A stretch of 9,433 nt of DNA, taken from Rhizosphaericola sp047606825 (lineage in GTDB: Bacteria > Bacteroidota > Bacteroidia > Chitinophagales > Chitinophagaceae). Position numbers and translations under genes: made by a program. Position 1 is the first letter of the stretch, and the number at the start of each line of letters is the position of its first letter. The stretch spans positions 1 to 9,433 of the forward strand of contig JASGDY010000015.1 in the NCBI GenBank assembly GCA_047606825.1, given 5' to 3'. Shown piece after piece: positions 1-6,029 of the stretch. Under the pieces are notes generated by a model that was not told the DNA's origin, made no database searches, and worked only from the letters and a program-made list of their open reading frames with translations.

Positions 1-100
1 CAGACAACTTTTATTTCTATCGACTTATTTCATTGATTTTCTTAACGTTAATTCAATAAGGTCGCTTCCAAAATACATATTACCTTATCCCGAACTCACG

Positions 101-1147
101 TTATTTATAATCCAATACGACATCCGTAACGGGATGCCCCGTGCAGGTCAATACCAGTCCATTGTCGAGATCCTTTTGCGTCAATATATCGTTGTGGCTC
201 ATCAGCACCTCACCGGAAACACATTTGACGGTACAGGTGCTGCACTGTCCGGCACCACAACTGAAAGGCAGTGCGATGTGCGCTTTCTTTCCGGCCGCCA
301 GTATGGATTCGGGGTATTGCACCTCAAATTCAAAAATGCCTTCCTCGGCAAGTACCTTGACATGCTTGGGCGTGGTGTCCTTGAGAAGCGGCGGCAATCG
401 TCTGTTTTCCTGAATAATGAACATTTCCTGCTTGATCTGTTCATCGGCAAAACCGTCCAGTTTGAGTGTAAAACGTACCATGCGCATGAAAGTCATCGGG
501 CCGCATAGATAAAACCTGGCATTGTCACGTAACGATGTATGGGGAAGTCGTTGGTTGACGATACGTTCCACCTGCAAATTATTGAGCCGTCTCACGGGAG
601 TCTCCGTGTCAGTCGGCGCACTCATGTACAACACATATTCGAGGTTTTCATAACGCGCGGCAAGTGCTTCCAATTGTTTTTTGTAGATGACATTCCTGTC
701 AGAAACGGTCTGGTTGAAAAGGAATATCCTGGCTTTCGGGTTTTCGTGGAGCAGCGACTTGACAATTCCAAAAACCGGAACGATGCCACTGCCCGCCGCA
801 AAAAAGAAATAATACAGGTCAGTTCCCCACTGCGCTTCCCGGACAAATCTTCCCGAAGGTAGCAGACAGGCCAGGATATCCCCGGTTTGGTAAGCGTCCA
901 ATAATTTACGGGAAATCTCCCCATTTTCCTTGCGCTTCACCGTGATGAAAACGTCCTTTTCATAACCGGGTGACGAGCCGAGCGAATAGGAACGGCGGAC
1001 TTCATGCCCATTGATATTGAACAACAAGGTGACGAACTGTCCAGCACTATATGGAATCGGGGTGCCGTCCAGTTGTTCTATGTAAAATGACCGCGTATCG
1101 TGGGTTTCATCGACAATCTTGTATATCCTTACTTTTATTTGCTGCAT
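101..1147 (-). CDS. PaaE-like FAD/NAD(P)H oxidoreductase with C-terminal 2Fe-2S ferredoxin domain
   Basis: Predicted cytoplasmic flavoprotein reductase of 348 aa that would pass electrons from NAD(P)H through FAD to a plant-type 2Fe-2S cluster and on to a partner. Seen: an FNR-type FAD-binding domain with the flavin motif RSYS (residues 52-55), an NAD(P)-binding domain with GSGIVP (119-124) and YLCGPM (213-218), and a C-terminal ferredoxin domain with cluster ligands Cys297, Cys302, Cys305 and Cys335. The order FNR then ferredoxin and the length fit the PaaE (phenylacetyl-CoA epoxidase reductase) family. No paa or oxygenase gene lies in the window, so the partner is unknown and the PaaE function itself is not claimed. 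A GTG codon lies directly upstream at 1150, but the ATG at 1147 is the better start; a TAnnTTTG box lies 24 bases upstream of it. The usual Thr of GSGITP is Val here. Confidence 0.9.
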   Translation of the reverse strand: MQQIKVRIYKIVDETHDTRSFYIEQLDGTPIPYSAGQFVTLLFNINGHEVRRSYSLGSSPGYEKDVFITVKRKENGEISRKLLDAYQTGDILACLLPSGRFVREAQWGTDLYYFFFAAGSGIVPVFGIVKSLLHENPKARIFLFNQTVSDRNVIYKKQLEALAARYENLEYVLYMSAPTDTETPVRRLNNLQVERIVNQRLPHTSLRDNARFYLCGPMTFMRMVRFTLKLDGFADEQIKQEMFIIQENRRLPPLLKDTTPKHVKVLAEEGIFEFEVQYPESILAAGKKAHIALPFSCGAGQCSTCTVKCVSGEVLMSHNDILTQKDLDNGLVLTCTGHPVTDVVLDYK

Positions 1148-1170
1148 CACGGACTGTTAAATCATTGGGA

Positions 1171-1178
1171 CAAAAATA
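1171..1178 (-). promoter_or_regulatory. Bacteroidota -7 promoter element for the oxidoreductase gene
   Basis: The minus strand reads TATTTTTG, a perfect match to the Bacteroidota consensus TAnnTTTG, 24 bases upstream of the ATG at 1147. No convincing -33 TTG element was found. With the dps terminator just upstream, it suggests the reductase is transcribed on its own. Confidence 0.55.
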
Positions 1179-1212
1179 AAAAAGATAAAAAAGAGATTCC
1201 ACGTTTTAGCCT

Positions 1213-1245
1213 AAACAAAAAGCCACCCGAACTAATTCGGATGGC
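1213..1245 (-). terminator. Rho-independent terminator of dps
   Basis: On the minus strand a 10-bp stem (GCCATCCGAA paired with TTCGGGTGGC, one G-U pair) closes a TTAG tetraloop and is followed at once by TTTTTGTTT. It begins 23 bases after the dps stop codon, the expected place for an intrinsic terminator. Confidence 0.85.
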
Positions 1246-1267
1246 GCACAAAACAACCAATGAAAAA

Positions 1268-1795
1268 CTATTTCTTACCTCCCAGGTAGCTTCTCAGGAA
1301 CCAAGCCCAACGTTCGTGGTCTTCCAGCAAACCTGTCAAGAAATCCGCCGTTCCAGCGTCCTTGAATTTGTCTTGGATATCGTCGATGTCTTTGCGTAGT
1401 TCGCGGATGATGGTTTCGTGGTCGTCCAGCAGATTCTGGAGCTGCGTCCTGGATTCGTTGGTATATTCACCTTCCAACAGGCGCGCCTGTTTCAGGAAAT
1501 CTTCCAGGCGGCCCAATGCAAAATGTCCGATTTTTCGGATACGTTCGGCTATCTCGTCGATGCTTTCAGCCAACTCTGTGTAGAGCGTTTCAAATAGTTT
1601 ATGGTATTCCAAAAAACTAGTGCCTTCCACGTTCCAGTGGTAATTTCTCGTTTTTGCGTACAATACTTGTTCGTCGGAAAGGACTACCTGTAACCTGTCG
1701 GCCACTTCCTGTGCATTCTTTTCAGAAATACCAATATTGATAGGGACATTGTTTCTAGTACCCAAGGATTTTGTGGCGGATGCTTTTTTTGCCAT
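1268..1795 (-). CDS. dps: Dps-family DNA-protecting ferritin-like protein
   Basis: A 175-aa mini-ferritin. Dps proteins form dodecamers that oxidise Fe(II) with hydrogen peroxide, store the iron and often bind DNA, limiting Fenton damage in the cytoplasm. Seen: the family signature around KTRNYHWNVEG (48-58), with ferroxidase-site residues His53, His65, Asp80 and Glu84 at the spacing known for E. coli Dps (His51, His63, Asp78, Glu82). The position of E. coli Asp67 is Glu69, a conservative change. The N-terminus is Lys-rich (MAKKASATKS), as in Dps proteins that bind DNA through the tail; that role here is inferred. The gene is monocistronic downstream because a strong terminator follows. No clear TAnnTTTG box was found upstream, and no OxyR or PerR site could be recognised. 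Confidence 0.95.
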   Translation of the reverse strand: MAKKASATKSLGTRNNVPINIGISEKNAQEVADRLQVVLSDEQVLYAKTRNYHWNVEGTSFLEYHKLFETLYTELAESIDEIAERIRKIGHFALGRLEDFLKQARLLEGEYTNESRTQLQNLLDDHETIIRELRKDIDDIQDKFKDAGTADFLTGLLEDHERWAWFLRSYLGGKK

Positions 1796-2074
1796 GACAA
1801 TATAATTTTTTTGTTCTGCTTAAATAACATAATGCGGTTGTTTTTTGTTCAGTATTTTTTGATAAAATATCGTGTGATGGATTTTCCCGTGGCAGGTTTT
1901 CCAGACCGTTACGCCGTAAAAATGCACCGATATTCTGCCATTCTATCTGTCCGGCGATTGCGTTGGGATTGGCATAGACACCAGAAACATGTTTCAATTG
2001 ACGCCAATAAACAGCGTCGTCAGTCAGGATTGGTGGTTAAAATATGTTGTGTTGATTTGGCAATTGTTTTTCAT
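1796..2074. other. Gene-free stretch between dps and the hydrolase; possible small remnant
   Basis: This stretch of 279 bases holds the dps upstream region and the hydrolase 3' flank. An 80-codon minus-strand reading frame (1755-1997) crosses it and overlaps the dps start; its first part reads like ordinary protein, but it resembles no family I recognise. A plus-strand frame (1811-2095) is equally unsupported. No strong hairpin with a T-tract was seen. Confidence 0.4.
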
Positions 2075-2953
2075 TCAATTAATTCCATATTGTAAAAACC
2101 AGTCGGCGGCGGTGGACACAACCGTATTCATATCACTTGGCAATTCTCCTATCTGGTGTCCGGCTCCTGGCACGATTACGAGTTTGTGGGCGATTTGTTT
2201 CTGTGTCAATGCCTCGTCCAAAATATGCGCCTGCCGTACCGGAACGACCTCGTCCGCGTCGCCGTGGATAAGCAGCAACGGTATATTCCGAATGTGTTGT
2301 ACCGGGCTTGTCTGGACATAAACAGCAGGAACGGCATCGCCAGGTTTCCACGGTACGGTATTGCCTGACATCTGGTCGATAAGGTCTGTGAGCTCGGCAG
2401 CTTTTGCCTTTTCCAAAGTGCCGGTATCGGAAAAGTCGGTCGGTCCGCAACGCTCCACGATAGATTTGATGTCCGCACTTTTAGTATAGGCGTACATCAT
2501 GGCGACATGCGCACCCGAACTGGCACCGCTGATGGAAAATCCTTTGCTTCGTGTGCTCCATTCGTCGGCATGGGCAACGAGATAAGTTTCCACGGCACGG
2601 ATGTCGTCAAGCAGTTGGGGAAGATGCGTGTCGGCATGGTTGGCATAGCGGTAATTGACATTGGCAACGGCAATTCCTTTGGACAAGAGATACTTGCAAA
2701 AACTGTCGTCTTGCTTTCTGTCGCCCTTAACCCATGCGCCGCCATGGATATTGATGACAAAAGCGGATTGCGGTCCCCGGTTGGCTGGCAGATAGACATC
2801 CATCACGTTACGTTCGTATTTTCCGTACTTGATATCCGACACAATCAGTTGTTGTGGTGCATCATATCGTGTTTTTTCTTGTGCAGTATTGGACATGAAG
2901 CCCAATACGGTAAAAAGTACAAACGACAATAGGATATATTTAATGTGCTTCAT
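2075..2953 (-). CDS. Exported alpha/beta-hydrolase (carboxylesterase-like)
   Basis: A 292-aa serine hydrolase of the esterase/lipase superfamily, likely acting on ester bonds outside the cytoplasm. Seen: a hydrophobic N-terminal segment (residues 5-20) that looks like a Sec signal peptide ending near SNTAQ; the oxyanion-hole motif HGGAW (70-74); the nucleophile elbow GASSG (143-147) with Ser145; a GDADEVVP motif placing the catalytic acid at Asp234; and GAGH with His266. The order and spacing fit the BD-FAE/HSL-like group, which includes acetylxylan and other polysaccharide deacetylating esterases. The substrate cannot be deduced. It lies 152 bases downstream of the antiporter on the same strand with no clear terminator between, so some co-transcription is possible. 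No promoter box of its own was recognised. Confidence 0.9.
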   Translation of the reverse strand: MKHIKYILLSFVLFTVLGFMSNTAQEKTRYDAPQQLIVSDIKYGKYERNVMDVYLPANRGPQSAFVINIHGGAWVKGDRKQDDSFCKYLLSKGIAVANVNYRYANHADTHLPQLLDDIRAVETYLVAHADEWSTRSKGFSISGASSGAHVAMMYAYTKSADIKSIVERCGPTDFSDTGTLEKAKAAELTDLIDQMSGNTVPWKPGDAVPAVYVQTSPVQHIRNIPLLLIHGDADEVVPVRQAHILDEALTQKQIAHKLVIVPGAGHQIGELPSDMNTVVSTAADWFLQYGIN

Positions 2954-3105
2954 CTGTGTTGTTTTTTACTTTAATAATTTTTTCATGGTTTTTCCGGAGG
3001 TGCCCAACGATCGTCCAGCTCGTTTGGATTTCCCGGTCGTCCCCGTGGGAAGGAACGATATAGATTTCTAGTCTTCCCAGAGAGCGGCTTTTTACTTTGC
3101 TGTGT

Positions 3106-4464
3106 TTACCATAGCTTTAATTTTCTGTTTTTAATTCTGTCTTCCCTGACTTCATGCAACGTTGCATCTGTATGGTGGTTTAACGTCGAAACTTTTGAAA
3201 CGCCGATACGCTGCGCATGGTAGATGCCAGTGTGTCCACTGAAATAGTACGCCGTAAAACAGGCGACCGCATAGTACAGGACATTGTCGCCGCCAAACAG
3301 TTCCACGCCCATGAGTGTACAGGCAATGGGCGTATTGGTCGCCCCGGAAAATACGGCGACAAAACCCAGGCCCGCCATAAGGTCGACAGGTGCGCCAGTC
3401 AAGGTTGCTATCGTATTGCCAAGTGCCGCGCCGATGAAAAACAAAGGGGTCACTTCGCCTCCTTTGAAACCGGTACCCAACGTAACCGCCGTAAACAACA
3501 GCTTCCATAACCAGCTAAAATAGGTCGCCCCGCCGGGATTGAAACAGCTGACGATGGATACCGCCTTTGGGTCGGGGTTGGTAACGCCAAGGCTTAGATA
3601 GTCCTGTGTCCCCAATACATACGTAAATAGGATGACAGCCACCCCTCCGACCGCAAGCATCAACCACTTTGTCTTTATCCATCTGTTGCAGCAACCCTTG
3701 ATGGTATGCGACAGCTCGGCAAACAGATAGCCGGCAAGCCCAAATGCGGCCCCCGCCATGATGGTCTTAAAAAGAAGTACAAAGTCAAAATGGAAATAAT
3801 GCAGCAATACAACGCCCTGTTCGACGAAGTGGATATGGTAATGGGTATGGTGGATTCCCCAGCTCGAACAGACAATATCGGACAGTACGCTTGCAATGAA
3901 ACACGGCATCAGCGCATCGTGCTTAATCCTACCAAGGGCAAGTACCTCGAGGGCAAAAACAGCACCCGTAATCGGTGTCCCGAACACGGCACCAAAACCT
4001 GCGGCGATACCCGTCGTCAACAACGTTTTAACGTCGTCCTGCGAAAGCCGCATCTTTTTAGCGAAGAACTGCGCCAGGCTTCCGCCTATCTGCACGGCAG
4101 TGCCTTCCCGACCTGCGGAACCTCCAAACAAATGTGTAATGACAGTGGTCAACAACACCAGCGGTCCCATTCTGAACGGCACACCGCCTCCAGGCGCGTG
4201 TATCTCGTCAATGATGAGGTTGTTGCCGCCTTCGGCATTTTTTCCACAAACCCTGTATAGAAAATAAATAAGAACGCCAGCAACGGGCAACAGAAACAAG
4301 AGCCAAGGATGGGCAAAACGGAAATTCACCGCCTTGTCCAGCAGCCACAGGAAAAGCGCAACGAGGGAACCAACACTCAACGCAACGGGTATTGTCAGGC
4401 AAGTCCACCTGAAAAGATACGATATAATAAAAAAATGTTCAAAAGAGATCTTTCGTTTTTTCAT
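3106..4464 (-). CDS. CLC-F type fluoride/proton antiporter
   Basis: A 452-aa polytopic inner-membrane CLC transporter. CLC-F proteins export fluoride in exchange for protons. Seen: the sequence GNNLI (80-84) where chloride-type CLCs have GSGIP; GREGT (118-122) instead of GREGP, with the gating glutamate at Glu120; and a GFKGGEVTP stretch (332-340) in the region of the third anion-binding motif. These departures are those described for the CLC-F subclass, and Asn81/Asn82 point to its Asn rather than Met subgroup. HTGIY (411-415) may supply the pore tyrosine. There is no C-terminal CBS domain; the protein ends soon after the last membrane segment with a charged tail. A fluoride riboswitch in its 5' leader on the same strand strongly supports the substrate. 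An ordinary chloride channel annotation would be the default, but is less likely. Confidence 0.9.
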   Translation of the reverse strand: MKKRKISFEHFFIISYLFRWTCLTIPVALSVGSLVALFLWLLDKAVNFRFAHPWLLFLLPVAGVLIYFLYRVCGKNAEGGNNLIIDEIHAPGGGVPFRMGPLVLLTTVITHLFGGSAGREGTAVQIGGSLAQFFAKKMRLSQDDVKTLLTTGIAAGFGAVFGTPITGAVFALEVLALGRIKHDALMPCFIASVLSDIVCSSWGIHHTHYHIHFVEQGVVLLHYFHFDFVLLFKTIMAGAAFGLAGYLFAELSHTIKGCCNRWIKTKWLMLAVGGVAVILFTYVLGTQDYLSLGVTNPDPKAVSIVSCFNPGGATYFSWLWKLLFTAVTLGTGFKGGEVTPLFFIGAALGNTIATLTGAPVDLMAGLGFVAVFSGATNTPIACTLMGVELFGGDNVLYYAVACFTAYYFSGHTGIYHAQRIGVSKVSTLNHHTDATLHEVREDRIKNRKLKLW

Positions 4465-4465
4465 T

Positions 4466-4535
4466 CCTACAAATTATGAAATAATAAAAAGCCGATGGAA
4501 AAACGCCATCAACCGCTATGCTAATAATTTGTAGG
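4466..4535 (-). repeat. Perfect 12-bp inverted repeat able to mask the antiporter start
   Basis: On the minus strand CCTACAAATTAT (4535-4524) is exactly complementary to ATAATTTGTAGG (4477-4466). The upstream arm begins inside the 3' pseudoknot strand of the riboswitch, sharing its last two C residues and the conserved UAC. The downstream arm ends one base before the ATG at 4464. The two folds exclude each other, so this is a candidate expression platform acting on translation initiation. The pairing is read directly; the regulatory role is inferred. Confidence 0.7.
4486..4513 (-). terminator. Terminator-like hairpin in the riboswitch leader
   Basis: The minus strand pairs GTTGATGG (4513-4506) with CCATCGGC (4498-4491), 8 bp including two G-U pairs, around a 7-base loop, followed by TTTTTATTATTT. 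It lies between the fluoride aptamer and the start codon and inside the 12-bp inverted repeat. It may be an intrinsic terminator or only a structural spacer; the stem is weak and the U-run short. Confidence 0.55.
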
Positions 4536-4586
4536 CGCCATCAGCTTTTTTCCAAAAGCGGTTCAGTTAGGAAGACACCATTTCCT
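4531..4586 (-). promoter_or_regulatory. Fluoride riboswitch aptamer (crcB motif)
   Basis: On the minus strand this matches the fluoride aptamer architecture. P1 pairs AGGAA (4586-4582) with TTCCT (4573-4569), enclosing ATGGTGTC. The second helix pairs GCTTTT (4559-4554) with AAAAGC (4549-4544) under a GGAA tetraloop. The conserved AACCGC precedes it, and CTGATGGCGCCTAC follows. The pseudoknot can form between GGTGTC (4579-4574) and GGCGCC (4539-4534), with two wobble pairs. The downstream gene is a CLC-F antiporter, one of the known regulons of this riboswitch. Fluoride riboswitches generally turn genes on when fluoride binds. Confidence 0.92.
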
Positions 4587-4604
4587 TTTGCGTATTGTAC
4601 GGCG

Positions 4605-4612
4605 CGAAGTTA
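4605..4612 (-). promoter_or_regulatory. Possible -7 box for the riboswitch-antiporter transcript
   Basis: The minus strand reads TAACTTCG, 7 of 8 against TAnnTTTG, about 18 bases upstream of the aptamer P1 helix. A start a few bases downstream would include the whole aptamer. No -33 element was recognised, so this is tentative. Confidence 0.35.
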
Positions 4613-4635
4613 GGCCTTTTTTCCTTTTTCCTTAT

Positions 4636-4643
4636 TACCTTTG
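4636..4643 (+). promoter_or_regulatory. Bacteroidota -7 promoter element for purQ
   Basis: TACCTTTG matches TAnnTTTG perfectly, 25 bases upstream of the purQ ATG at 4669. It also argues against any start further upstream in the open frame. The -33 element is not clear. Confidence 0.6.
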
Positions 4644-4668
4644 TGACCTAAAAAAATCAGACAGACAA

Positions 4669-5328
4669 ATGAAATTTGGAGTTGTTGTATTCCCTGGCTC
4701 TAACTGCGACCGTGACATGCAGGATGCTTTGCAGAACGATTTGGACAAAGAAGTCATCATGCTTTGGCACAAGGACAAGAATCTGAGCGCCTTTACCACG
4801 GAGGACTGCATCGTACTGCCGGGCGGTTTTTCGTATGGCGACTATCTGCGCTGCGGTGCGATTGCACGTTTTAGCCCGATGATGCAGAGCGTTGTCGAGT
4901 TTGCCAACAAAGGCGGAAAAGTCTTGGGCGTGTGCAACGGATTCCAGATACTCTGCGAAAGCCATCTGCTGCCCGGCGCACTGCTGGCCAACGCCAACCA
5001 GAAATTCATTTGCCAGAATACCTTTATCTCCAGCCCGGCGACATCCACGCTGAAGATTCCCATTGCGCACGGCGAGGGACGTTTTTACGCTGACACAAAA
5101 ACCATCGACGAACTGGAAAGCAACGGCCAAATCCTGTTTCGGTACACCGACGAGAACGGTGTTACCACCGAAAAAGGCAATCCCAACGGCTCCATCAACC
5201 ATATCGCTGGCATCAAGAACAAGGCTGGCAATGTTTTTGGGATGATGCCACATCCAGAACGCGCGACCTCCCCGCTCCTTGGCAATACGGACGGCGTCAA
5301 AGTGTTCCGGTATTTGCAGCTTGTGTAG
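4669..5328 (+). CDS. purQ: Phosphoribosylformylglycinamidine synthase, glutaminase subunit PurQ
   Basis: A 219-aa class I glutamine amidotransferase. It releases ammonia from glutamine for the fourth step of purine synthesis, the conversion of FGAR to FGAM, working in the cytoplasm with small PurL and PurS. Seen: the PurQ N-terminus GVVVFPGSNCDRD (4-16), PGGFSYGDYLR (51-61), the nucleophile Cys89 in GVCNGFQ, and the His195/Glu197 pair in PHPER. The length is normal for stand-alone PurQ, as opposed to the fused large PurL. The open frame extends 27 codons upstream to 4588, but that stretch contains the promoter box and overlaps the divergent fluoride leader, so the ATG at 4669 (preceded by an A-rich leader and starting MKFGVVVFPG) is chosen. 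No purL or purS is in the window. Confidence 0.96.
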   Translation: MKFGVVVFPGSNCDRDMQDALQNDLDKEVIMLWHKDKNLSAFTTEDCIVLPGGFSYGDYLRCGAIARFSPMMQSVVEFANKGGKVLGVCNGFQILCESHLLPGALLANANQKFICQNTFISSPATSTLKIPIAHGEGRFYADTKTIDELESNGQILFRYTDENGVTTEKGNPNGSINHIAGIKNKAGNVFGMMPHPERATSPLLGNTDGVKVFRYLQLV

Positions 5329-5427
5329 TATTAAACAAAAACCTTATAGGTTTAACCGCAAGAATACGCAATGTACCTACACACTTTTGCCAATGGTATT
5401 TAACAATACGACAACGGCATTAGATTT

Positions 5428-5435
5428 TAACTTTG
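5428..5435 (+). promoter_or_regulatory. Bacteroidota -7 promoter element for the DsbD-alpha-like gene
   Basis: TAACTTTG is a perfect TAnnTTTG match 14 bases upstream of the ATG at 5450, implying a short leader and transcription independent of purQ. Confidence 0.55.
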
Positions 5436-5449
5436 TAAAAAATACACAA

Positions 5450-5890
5450 ATGAAAAAAGTTTTATTCATGGTTGTGCTGTCTTTTTTGGCAGTCGGTGCA
5501 TTTGCCCAATCCGTTTCATGGAAGACTTCCGCCGTAAAAAAAAGTGCTGGATTATATGAAGTATCCATCGTCGCCACGGTTCCCAGCACATGGCATATCT
5601 ATTCCCAAAATATGACGGGCGACGGCCCTGTACCCACTAAATTTACCTTTACCAAAAATCCATTGCTGACCTTGAGCGGAAAAACGCAGGAAAAAGGTAA
5701 CTTGCAGTCCGTGCACGACAAGAACTTTGACATGGAAGTGAAATATTACGCCGGAACGGTAACTTTCACACAGTTGGTCAAGGTCAAAGGAAACGCGCAT
5801 ACCAACCTTAGCGGCTCCGTAGAATACATGATCTGCAACGACCATGAATGTCTACCGCCGTCAAAAGAAGCATTCAGTGTCAAGTTGTAA
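5450..5890 (+). CDS. Secreted stand-alone DsbD-alpha-like redox domain protein
   Basis: A 146-aa exported protein resembling only the N-terminal (alpha) domain of DsbD, the periplasmic immunoglobulin-fold module that takes electrons from the DsbD thioredoxin domain and hands them to partner proteins. Seen: a clear signal peptide (1-20, cleavage after GAFAQ), a beta-rich body with STWHIYSQN (46-54), and a C-terminal CNDHECLPP motif with Cys129 and Cys133. E. coli DsbD-alpha has an equivalent cysteine pair just before a PP, with slightly wider spacing. The start is set by the signal peptide and the adjacent promoter box; the frame is open further upstream but without a plausible start. It precedes full-length DsbD by 139 bases, separated by a strong hairpin. 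Its role as a separate electron-accepting domain for DsbD is inferred from that context. Confidence 0.85.
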   Translation: MKKVLFMVVLSFLAVGAFAQSVSWKTSAVKKSAGLYEVSIVATVPSTWHIYSQNMTGDGPVPTKFTFTKNPLLTLSGKTQEKGNLQSVHDKNFDMEVKYYAGTVTFTQLVKVKGNAHTNLSGSVEYMICNDHECLPPSKEAFSVKL

Positions 5891-5910
5891 ACATACAATA
5901 CCTAGAATAC

Positions 5911-5953
5911 CAAGAAAGGTTTGCCTTGTTTTTCATCGGGCAAACCTTTCTTG
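5911..5953 (+). terminator. Perfect 15-bp hairpin between the alpha-like gene and dsbD
   Basis: CAAGAAAGGTTTGCC (5911-5925) and GGCAAACCTTTCTTG (5939-5953) pair perfectly around a 13-base loop, starting 20 bases after the stop codon. No run of T follows (ATTTATATA only), so it may terminate partially, protect the 3' end of the upstream mRNA, or both. Confidence 0.7.
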
Positions 5954-6029
5954 ATTTATATACCATACTATTTGGATAGAGTTAAGCAACAAAACAACGT
6001 CCATACCATGCAAAAACGATAAAAAATAT

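Noticed and set aside
1148..1150. GTG start one codon before the reductase ATG
   Set aside because: ATG follows immediately and is the more usual start; the difference is one residue.
2966..2986. Tiny minus-strand frame MKKLLK before the hydrolase
   Set aside because: Six codons, A-rich by composition, and no sign of a regulatory peptide; could arise by chance.
3049..3105. Terminator after the antiporter
   Set aside because: Only a short TTCCC/GGGAA pairing was found nearby, with no T-run on the minus strand.
3217..4267. Several long plus-strand frames across the antiporter
   Set aside because: They are antisense shadows of a clear CLC gene with no recognisable domains; the same holds for the frames opposite purQ and dsbD.
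4588..4668. 27-codon upstream extension of purQ
   Set aside because: It contains the TAnnTTTG promoter box, has no similarity to PurQ, and the family N-terminus begins exactly at the ATG at 4669.
5339..5353. AAACCT/AGGTTT hairpin after purQ as a terminator
   Set aside because: Only six A/T-rich base pairs, a three-base loop and no T-run.
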